8,901 nt of DNA from Brachybacterium sp. (lineage in GTDB: Bacteria; Actinomycetota; Actinomycetes; Actinomycetales; Dermabacteraceae). The stretch covers positions 1 to 8,901 of the forward strand of contig JAKDNE010000117.1 in assembly GCA_030451965.1 (NCBI GenBank), in the 5' to 3' direction. The notes under the pieces were generated by a model. The model did not search any database. It was not told the DNA's origin and saw only the letters and a list, made by a program, of their open reading frames with translations. A program made the position numbers and the translations under genes. Positions 1-7,197 of the stretch are shown here, piece by piece; positions within the stretch are counted from its first letter, which is position 1, and each line of letters starts with the position of its first letter.

Positions 1-48
1 CGCCGTTCCCGGAGCAGGCGGGATGAGATGATGGGTGTCGTCTCCGAC

Positions 49-57
49 GGAAGGAAG
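49..57 (+). promoter_or_regulatory. Ribosome binding site of fdxA
   Basis: The purine run GGAAGGAAG ends 6 nt before the ATG at 64. It decides that start over the in-frame ATGs at 28 and 31, which would add 12 residues absent from related ferredoxins. No convincing promoter is visible in the 48 bases before it, so the transcript may begin outside the window. Confidence 0.75.
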
Positions 58-63
58 CCGCCC

Positions 64-393
64 ATGACCTACGTCATCGCCCTGCCCTGCGTCGACGTGA
101 AGGATCGTGCCTGCGTCGACGAATGCCCCGTGGACTGCATCTACGAAGGCAACCGGATGCTCTACATCCAGCCCGACGAGTGCGTGGACTGCGGCGCCTG
201 CGAACCCGTCTGCCCCGTCGAGGCGATCTTCTACGAGGACGACACCCCGGACCAGTGGGCCGAGTACTACAAGGCCAACGTCGAGTTCTTCGATGATCTC
301 GGTGCGCCCGGCGGTGCGGCGAAGATGGGCGTGATCGATAAGGACCACCCGATCATCGAGGCCCTCCCGACCCAGCCGAATCCTCTGGTCTGA
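64..393 (+). CDS. fdxA: Seven-iron ferredoxin, [3Fe-4S][4Fe-4S] type
   Basis: A 109-residue cytoplasmic electron carrier of the actinobacterial 7Fe ferredoxin family. The protein starts MTYVIALPCVDVKD, as do family members. By comparison with Azotobacter ferredoxin I, C9, C17 and C50 should hold the [3Fe-4S] cluster, and C21, C40, C43 and C46 the [4Fe-4S] cluster; C25 is the extra free cysteine typical of the family. The motif CVDCGAC (40-46) followed by C50-P51 is the classic cluster signature. The C-terminal half is acidic and has the usual PGGAA segment. The start at 64 is set by a strong ribosome binding site. dapC begins 2 nt after the stop, a linkage common in actinobacteria (for example M. 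tuberculosis fdxC-Rv1178). The electron donor and acceptor cannot be read from the sequence. Confidence 0.96.
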   Translation: MTYVIALPCVDVKDRACVDECPVDCIYEGNRMLYIQPDECVDCGACEPVCPVEAIFYEDDTPDQWAEYYKANVEFFDDLGAPGGAAKMGVIDKDHPIIEALPTQPNPLV

Positions 394-395
394 GC

Positions 396-1571
396 ATGGC
401 CGCGACCTCCGGCCCCCGCTCGACCCCGTCCCGCACAGGGCTCGCCGCACGTCTGCCGGCCTTCCCCTGGGACTCCCTGCTCCCGGCGAAGCAGCGCGCC
501 GCCACCCATCCCGACGGGATCGTGGCCCTCTCCGTCGGCACCCCCGTGGATCCGCCGCCTGCCTCCGTGCAGGCGGCCCTCGCCGCCGCCGCCGACAGCC
601 CCGGCTACCCGACCACGAACGGCACTCCGGCGCTGCGCGAGGCGCTGGTGGACTTCGTCCGCCGCCACCGCGGCGGTCCGGAATCGCTCGGCCTCGAGTC
701 AGTGCTGCCCACCGTCGGCTCGAAGGAGCTCGTCGCCCATCTCCCGTTCCAGCTCGGGCTCGGCTCCGGGGACGCCGTCGCGTTCCCGCACATCGCCTAC
801 CCGACCTACGACATGGGTGCTCGGTTCGTCGGCGCCGGGCCGTTGTCGGTGGACATGGCCCAGCTCGCCGCCCAGGGGGATGCGGCCCTGCCCGATCCGT
901 CGGACGCACAGCGGATCCGGCTGCTGTGGCTGAACTCGCCGTCGAACCCCACCGGTGAGGTGCTCGACGTCGCGCAGATGGCCGCCGTGGTGAGCTGGGC
1001 CCGTGAGCGGGGGATCGTGGTCGCCTCCGACGAGTGCTATGCGCTGCTGCCGTGGACCGTGGACGAGGTCCCCTCGGTGCTGGACCCGCGCGTCAGCGGA
1101 GGCTCGCTCGAGGGACTGCTGTGCGTGTACTCACTGTCCAAGCAGTCCAACCTCGCCGGCTACCGGGCCGCCTTCGTCGCCGGGGACCCGGCGCTCGTGG
1201 GCGAGCTGGTGGCGGTGCGCAAGCAGGCCGGGATGATGCTCCCCGGCCCGGTCCAGGCAGCGATGACCGCGGCGCTGGGGGACGACGAGGCCCCGGCCGC
1301 CCAGCGTGAGGTCTATCGCGCCCGACGCGCACTGCTCGAGCCCGCGCTGCGAGCCGCCGGCGGCTCGATCCACGGCTCACAGGCCGGGCTGTACCTGTGG
1401 ACCACCTTCGGCGAGGAGGCGATGACCAGTGTCGAACGCCTCGCAGACAGCGGCATCCTGGTGGCACCCGGGATGTTCTATGGTGGCAGTGGTGGAGGAT
1501 TCGTCCGGGTCGCGCTCACCGCGACCGATGAGCGGATCGATGCCGCCGCCCGGCGCCTCGAGCGCCTGTAG
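396..1571 (+). CDS. dapC: Succinyldiaminopimelate aminotransferase, actinobacterial DapC type
   Basis: A 391-residue PLP-dependent class I/II (fold type I) aminotransferase. It is expected to interconvert N-succinyl-2-amino-6-ketopimelate and N-succinyl-LL-2,6-diaminopimelate, with glutamate as amino donor, in the lysine/meso-DAP pathway. Visible active-site features are N184 in SNPTG, D212 in SDECY (pairs with the PLP ring nitrogen), K249 in SLSK (Schiff base), R257 in AGYR, and R371 in FVRVAL (substrate carboxylate). Length and order match the family. The ATG at 396 follows the fdxA stop by 2 nt and has no clear Shine-Dalgarno, so translation is probably coupled to fdxA. The specific substrate is assigned from overall resemblance to actinobacterial DapC, the fdxA linkage and dapD nearby. 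A general aminotransferase of the same fold is the alternative. Confidence 0.92.
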   Translation: MAATSGPRSTPSRTGLAARLPAFPWDSLLPAKQRAATHPDGIVALSVGTPVDPPPASVQAALAAAADSPGYPTTNGTPALREALVDFVRRHRGGPESLGLESVLPTVGSKELVAHLPFQLGLGSGDAVAFPHIAYPTYDMGARFVGAGPLSVDMAQLAAQGDAALPDPSDAQRIRLLWLNSPSNPTGEVLDVAQMAAVVSWARERGIVVASDECYALLPWTVDEVPSVLDPRVSGGSLEGLLCVYSLSKQSNLAGYRAAFVAGDPALVGELVAVRKQAGMMLPGPVQAAMTAALGDDEAPAAQREVYRARRALLEPALRAAGGSIHGSQAGLYLWTTFGEEAMTSVERLADSGILVAPGMFYGGSGGGFVRVALTATDERIDAAARRLERL

Positions 1572-1577
1572 AACCTT

Positions 1578-1595
1578 CGGCGCCCGAGGGCGCCG
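1578..1595 (+). terminator. Perfect GC-rich hairpin between dapC and gltA
   Basis: CGGCGCC (1578-1584) and GGCGCCG (1589-1595) form a 7-bp stem around the tetraloop CGAG, starting 7 nt after the dapC stop. No T-run follows, which is common for hairpins in high-GC actinobacteria. It probably ends or attenuates the fdxA-dapC transcript before gltA. Its role is inferred from position and symmetry only. Confidence 0.5.
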
Positions 1596-1617
1596 CACCG
1601 ATCCGACCACGCACAAC

Positions 1618-1623
1618 GGAGAG
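1618..1623 (+). promoter_or_regulatory. Ribosome binding site of gltA
   Basis: GGAGAG lies 3 nt before the ATG at 1627, a short spacing. It still supports this start, because the reading frame is open 198 nt further upstream through the end of dapC. No clear TAnnnT promoter with a matching -35 is visible in the 55-nt gap. Confidence 0.6.
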
Positions 1624-1626
1624 CCC

Positions 1627-2979
<1,353 letters not shown>

Positions 2980-2983
2980 CCCC

Positions 2984-3012
2984 GCACGCCCCGCCCCGCG
3001 GGACGGGTGTGC
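2984..3012. terminator. Hairpin between convergent gltA and the lysozyme-like gene, possible bidirectional terminator
   Basis: GCACGCCC (2984-2991) pairs with GGGTGTGC (3005-3012) over 8 positions including one G-T wobble. The 13-nt GC-rich loop contains the self-complementary CCCGCGGG. It fills almost the whole 33-nt gap between two stop codons facing each other, the expected place for a shared terminator. No T-run is present on either strand, so factor-independent function is uncertain. Confidence 0.5.
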
Positions 3013-3963
3013 TCAGCGTCCGCTGACCAGCACCACCACACGCTCCGTGGCGCCGCCTTCGGTGGTGCCCCAGTCGGCGGCCTCCTCGCCGCGCACGGTG
3101 CGGTCCCAGACGCGTCCCTGATAGGACACCTGGACCACTCCGTCCTCCGCAGCGCGGGCGACCGCCCAGTTCGCGACCGCCCAGCCCAGTGCGGCGTCGC
3201 CGCCCGGGTCGATCACCAGAGCGGTCGCCCCGGCATCGGCGGGCAGCTGCGGCGCCTTCCCAGCGGCGGAGGCCAGGGTCGAGCTGAGGCGACCGGAGTC
3301 GACGGCGCGCGGGAACTGACGCCCCAGCTCGGAGCGGACCTGCTCGGGGGAGACCGTCGCCCCGACCGACCCCAGGGTGCACACCAGATTCGGTCCGCTC
3401 TGCCCGGTCAGGGCCGAGGCGTAGAGCCGACCCTCGGTCTCATGGTCCCGGTAGGCCTCCGGATGGCCGGAGCGCTGGACCCGCTGGGCCACATCGTTGA
3501 TGTCCGCGCCCTCATAGCCGGGGATCCCCACCAGCACGTCGTAGAACGCGTTGGTGGAGTGGACGGGGTCCTGGATCTGCTCCTCGGTGCCCCACCCCTG
3601 CGAGGGGCGCTGCTGGAACAGGCCCAGGGAATCGCGGTCCCCGTAGGAGATGTTCTGCAGCCGTGACTCCTGGTACGCGGTCGCCAGTGCGATCGAGGCC
3701 GCCCTCGGCGGGAGCTGCCGGTCCACGGCGATCGCGCTGATCAGCGCCGCGTTCGCGACCCGGTCGGTGGTGTATCGGTGGCTGGTCCCCAGTCCGGTCG
3801 CCACGCAGGTGCCCTCGTGGGCGGGGGAGCCGTAGCGCTGCAGCGCGACATAGCTGCCCCCGGCGATGCCCGCGAAGAGCAGCGCCATGACCAGGGGCAC
3901 CGCGAGATGACGGGCGAGAGCGTCAGGACGTCCCGGAGCGCGCCGTCGGGCACCTGCCGCCAC
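3013..3963 (-). CDS. Membrane-anchored protein with lysozyme-like segment
   Basis: A 316-residue protein starting at a GTG. The first 19 residues are basic, then one hydrophobic helix (about 20-40) probably anchors it, with the rest outside the membrane. Residues 85-170 resemble the lysozyme/soluble transglycosylase fold: ATAYQESRLQN with E99 as the candidate catalytic glutamate, then GDRDSLGLFQQRPSQGWGT (108-126), and further on FYDVLVGIPGY. C53 and C195 could form a disulfide in the exported part. The C-terminal region (about 200-316) has no motif I recognise. It begins 21 nt after dapD and is probably cotranscribed with it. Relatives are, as I recall, often labelled hypothetical or heavy metal transporter; a single anchor helix argues against a transporter. 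Peptidoglycan cleavage is inferred; a non-catalytic wall-binding role is possible. Confidence 0.8.
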   Translation of the reverse strand: MAAGARRRAPGRPDALARHLAVPLVMALLFAGIAGGSYVALQRYGSPAHEGTCVATGLGTSHRYTTDRVANAALISAIAVDRQLPPRAASIALATAYQESRLQNISYGDRDSLGLFQQRPSQGWGTEEQIQDPVHSTNAFYDVLVGIPGYEGADINDVAQRVQRSGHPEAYRDHETEGRLYASALTGQSGPNLVCTLGSVGATVSPEQVRSELGRQFPRAVDSGRLSSTLASAAGKAPQLPADAGATALVIDPGGDAALGWAVANWAVARAAEDGVVQVSYQGRVWDRTVRGEEAADWGTTEGGATERVVVLVSGR

Positions 3964-3970
3964 CTCGAGT

Positions 3971-3975
3971 CCCCT
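3971..3975 (-). promoter_or_regulatory. Ribosome binding site of the lysozyme-like gene
   Basis: On the minus strand AGGGG sits 7 nt before the GTG at 3963. This favours the GTG over the next in-frame ATG (codon 26, at 3888), which would cut into the anchor helix. It lies in the 21-nt gap after the dapD stop. Confidence 0.6.
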
Positions 3976-3984
3976 GGCCCGGTA

Positions 3985-4968
3985 TCAGTTCGCGTGCAGT
4001 GCGGTATTGAGCTCGACGGTCTGTCCCTCACGGGCCACCGCCTGCACCGCACCGGTCAGCGAATGGCGACGGAACAGCAGGTTCGGGAGACCGGAGAGGT
4101 CGCGGGCCTTGACCACGTGGGGCCCCTCGGAGGCGGTGCCCGTCTCACCGACGAGCTCCACCTTGGTGGCGGCGGTGATGTACAGCCCCGCCTCGACCAC
4201 GCAGTCGTCGCCGAGCGCGATGCCCACACCGGCCTCGGCGCCCACCAGCGAACGGCGGCCGATGCTCACGCGCTCGGCGCCGCCGCCGGAGAGGGTGCCC
4301 ATCGTCGAGGCACCGCCCCCGACATCGGAGCCGTCGCCCACGACGACACCCTGCGAGATGCGGCCCTCGATCATCGAGGCGCCCAGGGTCCCGGCGTTGA
4401 AGTTCACGAAGCCCTCGTGCATGACGGTGGTGCCGTCGGCGAGATGCGCCCCCAGACGGACCCGATCCGCGTCACCGATGCGCACACCGGCGGGCAGCAC
4501 GTAGTCGACCATGCGCGGGAACCTGTCGACGCTGAGCACGGTCGGGGTGCGGCCCGCGGCCACCAGGCGCAGACGGGTCTCCTCGAAACCGGTGACGGCA
4601 CAGGGCCCCTCGGACGTCCACACCACGTTGGTGAGCTTCCCGAACAGTCCCTCGAGGCTCTGCGCGTGGGGACGGACCAGACGGTGCGAGAGCAGGTGCA
4701 GGCGCAGGTAGGCGTCGGCGGCATCGGCGGGGGCCTCGGCCAGCGAGATCACGCGGACCACGACCTCCTGGGTGGTGCCCCGCACCTCGTCGGCCCTGGC
4801 GGCGGCGGCCAGCTGGGCATGCAGCGGATGGCTTGCGATCTCCGAAGGAGCCTCGCCGAGCTGAGGGGAGGGATACCATGCATCGAGGACGGAGCCGTCA
4901 GCGCCAAGGGTGGTGAGTGCGATGCCCCAGGCCCTCGGGGTGGGGGAGTCCCTCGTCGTCGTGGTCAT
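3985..4968 (-). CDS. dapD: Tetrahydrodipicolinate N-succinyltransferase, actinobacterial DapD type
   Basis: A 327-residue cytoplasmic enzyme that transfers succinyl from succinyl-CoA to 2,3,4,5-tetrahydropyridine-2,6-dicarboxylate, the branch step of the succinylase route to meso-DAP and lysine. Residues about 165-270 are a left-handed beta-helix of imperfect hexapeptide repeats (IGDADRVRLGAHLADGT, VVVGDGSDVGGGAS, VSIGRRSLVGAEAGVGIALGDDCVVEAG). E201 in MIEGRIS is the candidate catalytic glutamate, by analogy with M. tuberculosis DapD. The N-terminal domain and GLPNLLFRRHS near the C-terminus (293-303) match the actinobacterial branch rather than the shorter proteobacterial form. The ATG at 4968 has no Shine-Dalgarno but follows a -10 box by 6 nt, suggesting a leaderless message. 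It is divergent from the first MFS gene and acts one step before DapC, encoded upstream in this window. Confidence 0.96.
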   Translation of the reverse strand: MTTTTRDSPTPRAWGIALTTLGADGSVLDAWYPSPQLGEAPSEIASHPLHAQLAAAARADEVRGTTQEVVVRVISLAEAPADAADAYLRLHLLSHRLVRPHAQSLEGLFGKLTNVVWTSEGPCAVTGFEETRLRLVAAGRTPTVLSVDRFPRMVDYVLPAGVRIGDADRVRLGAHLADGTTVMHEGFVNFNAGTLGASMIEGRISQGVVVGDGSDVGGGASTMGTLSGGGAERVSIGRRSLVGAEAGVGIALGDDCVVEAGLYITAATKVELVGETGTASEGPHVVKARDLSGLPNLLFRRHSLTGAVQAVAREGQTVELNTALHAN

Positions 4969-4974
4969 GAGTCG

Positions 4975-4980
4975 ATTCTA
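4975..4980 (-). promoter_or_regulatory. -10 box of a leaderless dapD promoter
   Basis: On the minus strand TAGAAT lies 6 nt before the dapD ATG, so transcription should start at or next to the start codon. There is no Shine-Dalgarno, which agrees with leaderless translation. The -35 region about 17 nt further upstream is GC-rich and only weakly matches consensus. Confidence 0.6.
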
Positions 4981-5035
4981 CGAAGCCCGGAGCCGCAGCG
5001 GCACCATCGGAGCGGCCGTCGGGGCCAAGAGCACA

Positions 5036-5052
5036 GTGCGGCGAGGCCGCAC
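5036..5052. repeat. 17-bp perfect inverted repeat upstream of the first MFS gene
   Basis: GTGCGGC (5036-5042) and GCCGCAC (5046-5052) are exact reverse complements around GAG. It lies in the 108-bp divergent gap between dapD and the exporter, 24 nt before the exporter's ATG. It could be an operator or an RNA hairpin. It does not share the TTGCGCA half-site found upstream of the second exporter. Confidence 0.5.
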
Positions 5053-5058
5053 GGCGAC

Positions 5059-5074
5059 GCGGGGTGGGCCCCGC
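5059..5074 (+). promoter_or_regulatory. Hairpin abutting the start codon of the first MFS gene
   Basis: GCGGGG (5059-5064) pairs with CCCCGC (5069-5074) around TGGG, ending 2 nt before the ATG at 5077. The only Shine-Dalgarno-like G-run (5061-5064) is inside the stem, so the structure could hide the ribosome site. This is inferred from pairing alone; in DNA this GC-rich, short inverted repeats also arise by chance. Confidence 0.35.
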
Positions 5075-5076
5075 AT

Positions 5077-6369
5077 ATGACGGAGGCCGCCGCCCCGACC
5101 CCGCTGCGCCGCAACCCCGAGTACCTGCGGTGGCTGGTCGGCGACCTCCTGCTCGACATCGGCACGGGCATCGGTGCCTTCGCCTTCCCGCTGGTGACGT
5201 TCATGGTCACCGAGAATCTCGGCACCACGGGGCTGGTCGCGCTGGTCCAGGGGCTCGGCGCGCTGGTCGGCCTGATCCCGGGCGGGCTGCTGGCGGACCG
5301 TGTCGAACGGCGGCGCCTGCGGCTGCTGGCCGGGGTGGTCGGCGCCCTCGTCCAGGCGGTGCTCGTCATCGTGCTGCTGACCGGGGTGGCCGGGGCTGTG
5401 GTGCTGGCCGCCCTGGCTTTCGCCGACAGGTTCCGCGGGACGCTGCTGGGCAGCGCCTCCAACGCCATGCTCAAACAGATCGTGCCCCCCACCCAGCTGC
5501 CCCGGGCGGTCTCGGTCAACCAGGGGCGAGAAGCCGCGGTCGAGATGGCCGCGGGCCCCGCCGGCGGCGCGCTGCTCGGCCTGTCGATCGTGTTCCCCCC
5601 GCTGGCTCAGCTGCTGGGCAACCTCGGCTCGGTCATCGCGACCCTCAGCATGCGGCGCCGGTACCACCCGCGCGTCGCCGGGTCCGAGCGCACGAAAGTG
5701 GGGGAGGACCTGCGCGAGGCGCTCGGCTGGATGGTCTCCCAGCCCCTGCGCCTGCAGATCCTCGCCATCGCATCCTCGGTGAACCTCGGGGCCAATGGCC
5801 TGATCTTCGCGGTGCTGCTGAACCTCGCCTCGGACGGGGTCTCGGCCACCCGGATCGGCCTGCTGAACACGGTGCTGGCCGCGGCGATCCTGCTCGGCGC
5901 GGCCCTCGCGCCGCGCCTGGTGGACACGGTGCCGACGGGGATGCTCGCGATCGCTCCCGTCGTGGTGATGGCGCTGGTCGGGGTGTTCCTCGGTTTCGCC
6001 CCCAGCATGGTCTGGCTCGGCGTGGCCTACGCCGTGCTGGGGGTCGGGATACCGGCCATCAATGCCTCCAGTCAGGGCTTCTTCACCCACATCACGCCCG
6101 TGGCGATGCAGGGGCGGGTCAGCTCGCTGATGCGGGTGGTCTCCTCGGCGCTGATGCCGCTGGCCCCGGCGGCGGCCGGCTGGGGGCTGGACCTGCTGGG
6201 CGTCATGCCCACGATGCTCTTCTTCGCCTCCGTGCTGGCGCTCGGCGCCCTGGTGGGGATGCTGGGGCCGGACCTGCGCCGGATCCCCACCGCCCCGCGA
6301 TGGGTGGTCTACGCGCGTCAGGAGGGGCTTGCGGTCGAGGAGGACGAGGCATCGTCCTCGGGACGCTGA
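5077..6369 (+). CDS. MFS efflux transporter (first of a duplicated pair)
   Basis: A 430-residue major facilitator superfamily protein, predominantly hydrophobic, with roughly 12 membrane helices expected for its length. It is of the bacterial drug/siderophore exporter kind (EntS/MefA-like). The loop between helices 2 and 3 carries motif A (GGLLADRVERRR, 69-80, with D74 and R75). A polar cytoplasmic loop (about 192-212) separates the two halves. It aligns without gaps with the second exporter, about 65% identical by hand count (268 of 410), and has eight extra C-terminal residues (DEASSSGR). I chose the ATG at 5077 because homology with the second copy begins just after it; the frame stays open upstream but only antisense to dapD. 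Its 3' end overlaps the convergent regulator gene by 52 bp. Direction is inferred as export; the substrate is unknown. Confidence 0.88.
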   Translation: MTEAAAPTPLRRNPEYLRWLVGDLLLDIGTGIGAFAFPLVTFMVTENLGTTGLVALVQGLGALVGLIPGGLLADRVERRRLRLLAGVVGALVQAVLVIVLLTGVAGAVVLAALAFADRFRGTLLGSASNAMLKQIVPPTQLPRAVSVNQGREAAVEMAAGPAGGALLGLSIVFPPLAQLLGNLGSVIATLSMRRRYHPRVAGSERTKVGEDLREALGWMVSQPLRLQILAIASSVNLGANGLIFAVLLNLASDGVSATRIGLLNTVLAAAILLGAALAPRLVDTVPTGMLAIAPVVVMALVGVFLGFAPSMVWLGVAYAVLGVGIPAINASSQGFFTHITPVAMQGRVSSLMRVVSSALMPLAPAAAGWGLDLLGVMPTMLFFASVLALGALVGMLGPDLRRIPTAPRWVVYARQEGLAVEEDEASSSGR

Positions 6370-7079
6370 ACGCCGGGATCCCCGACCGACGTGCCGGCCT
6401 CCCGCTCGGGCGCCTGTTCACCGACGCTCACCCAGAGCGCACGGAAGACGATCGCCTCGCCGTCGGAGTCGGGATCCCCGGGCAGGTCGGTGCCGTGCTC
6501 GTCCCGATTCAGCTGGCTGTACTCCTGGAGCTTGGTTTTGAACAGCTGGTTCAGCTCGCCCATCTGCTCTCTCGACAGGCGCAGCGAGGTGGCGGACAGA
6601 ACGCCCAAGCCGTCCGCCGGGTCGGTGTCCGGGTGCTGGGAGCGGGCGATCTCGGCGCTCCAGGCTGAGCGCATCCACTCGAAGGTGGCCAGGGTGGCGG
6701 CACCGGAGGCGCTGCGGTAGTCCGCATCGGAGGCCTCGGGGTCGTTGAGGGAATCGGCGCCTCGGCGCTCGAGGTGGAACGAGGACTGGGCCAGCCGCCA
6801 CACCCGGTCACGTCGGTCGCGGGCGGCTTCCGGCGCCTCCTCTATGACCCCTCCGCGCGCCAGGATCCGCAGGTGGTAGCTCACCGAGTTCGCGGGGATC
6901 TCCAGGTCCGCGGCGACATCGGCCGCGCGGGCCGTGCCCCGCCGTCCCACCCGCTCCACGATGTCCAGACGCAGCGGATGGGCCATCGCCCGCAACTGGT
7001 CCCGGCTCGCGTACGCGGGCGGTACGGGAACCTTCACTGGTCCCGTGCCGTCCTCGCCGCTCGGCGCTCCGCTGCTCAT
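6318..7079 (-). CDS. ArsR-like winged-helix transcriptional regulator
   Basis: A 253-residue cytoplasmic DNA-binding protein. Residues about 26-97 form a winged helix: MAHPLRLDIVERV (32-44), a helix-turn-helix at about 49-74 (TARAADVAADLEIPANSVSYHLRILARGG) and a wing at about 78-96 ending DRVWRLA. This is the HTH-20/ArsR-type layout. The metal-binding ELCVCDL motif of SmtB/ArsR sensors is absent and the protein has no cysteine, so metal sensing through thiols is excluded. The rest (about 100-220, including EQMGELNQLFKTKLQEYSQL) is a longer effector or dimerisation region, followed by an acidic, serine-rich tail (about 221-253). It lies between the two exporter genes and diverges from the second, whose promoter carries a half-site array it probably binds. 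Ligand unknown; repressor role inferred. The ATG at 7079 has a -10 box 6 nt upstream. Confidence 0.87.
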   Translation of the reverse strand: MSSGAPSGEDGTGPVKVPVPPAYASRDQLRAMAHPLRLDIVERVGRRGTARAADVAADLEIPANSVSYHLRILARGGVIEEAPEAARDRRDRVWRLAQSSFHLERRGADSLNDPEASDADYRSASGAATLATFEWMRSAWSAEIARSQHPDTDPADGLGVLSATSLRLSREQMGELNQLFKTKLQEYSQLNRDEHGTDLPGDPDSDGEAIVFRALWVSVGEQAPEREAGTSVGDPGVQRPEDDASSSSTASPS

Positions 7080-7085
7080 GCCCGC

Positions 7086-7091
7086 AGTCTA
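7086..7091 (-). promoter_or_regulatory. -10 box of a leaderless promoter for the regulator gene
   Basis: On the minus strand TAGACT lies 6 nt before the ATG at 7079. The intervening GCGGGC is not a convincing Shine-Dalgarno, so a leaderless message is likely. No good -35 is seen. The nearest half-site of the array begins 43 nt upstream of it, so autoregulation is possible but not evident. Confidence 0.5.
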
Positions 7092-7133
7092 CGGAAGAGT
7101 CCGCGCTCCGCACCGCGTCGTGCGCTCGACTCC

Positions 7134-7182
7134 TTGCGCACCCTCTAATGCGCAAGAATCATTGCGCACTAGATATTGCGCG
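7134..7182. promoter_or_regulatory. Operator-like array of TTGCGC(A) half-sites
   Basis: Four half-sites occur in 49 bp: TTGCGCA (7134-7140), its inverse TGCGCAA (7149-7155), TTGCGCA (7162-7168) and a final TTGCGC (7176-7181). The middle pair forms an exact inverted repeat with a 6-nt spacer, and the first pair one with an 8-nt spacer. Start-to-start distances are 15, 13 and 14 nt. The patch is AT-richer than its surroundings. It lies between the divergent regulator and second exporter and overlaps the exporter's apparent promoter, so it is the likely binding site of the regulator. I see no other TTGCGCA in the window. Confidence 0.72.
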
Positions 7183-7190
7183 AGTACTGT
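7162..7190 (+). promoter_or_regulatory. Leaderless promoter of the second MFS gene
   Basis: TTGCGC (7162-7167) as -35 and TACTGT (7185-7190) as -10 are separated by 17 bp, and the -10 box ends 7 nt before the ATG at 7198. No Shine-Dalgarno is present. The -35 box is itself a half-site of the operator array and another half-site lies in the spacer, so a bound protein would block polymerase. Confidence 0.62.
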
Positions 7191-7197
7191 GCCCGCC

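Noticed and set aside
28..63. Upstream start for the ferredoxin (ATG at 28 or 31)
   Set aside because: It would place the strong ribosome binding site inside the coding region and add residues not found in the family.
1479..1484. TATGGT as a -10 box for gltA
   Set aside because: It lies inside dapC with no -35 at a suitable distance and would put the long hairpin at 1578-1595 in the leader.
1429..1626. Longer N-terminus for citrate synthase
   Set aside because: The extension lies in the end of dapC in another frame. The family N-terminus and ribosome site fit the ATG at 1627.
3007..3666. 219-residue + strand frame opposite the lysozyme-like gene
   Set aside because: No recognisable domain, and it is the complement of a gene with anchor helix, conserved motifs and a ribosome site.
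3778..5076. In-frame open extension upstream of the first MFS gene
   Set aside because: It runs antisense through dapD and part of the lysozyme-like gene. Homology with the second exporter starts only after 5077.
4978..6090. 370-residue open frame antisense to the first MFS gene
   Set aside because: Low-complexity H/Q/G/R-rich translation typical of the antisense of a GC-rich membrane protein gene; no motif seen.
5064..6668. 534-residue + strand frame overlapping the first exporter and the regulator
   Set aside because: A frame-shifted shadow rich in Arg, Gly, Ala and Pro, without membrane segments or motifs.
6318..7079. Metal-sensing role for the ArsR-like regulator
   Set aside because: There is no cysteine-containing ELCVCDL-type motif and no cysteine in the protein.
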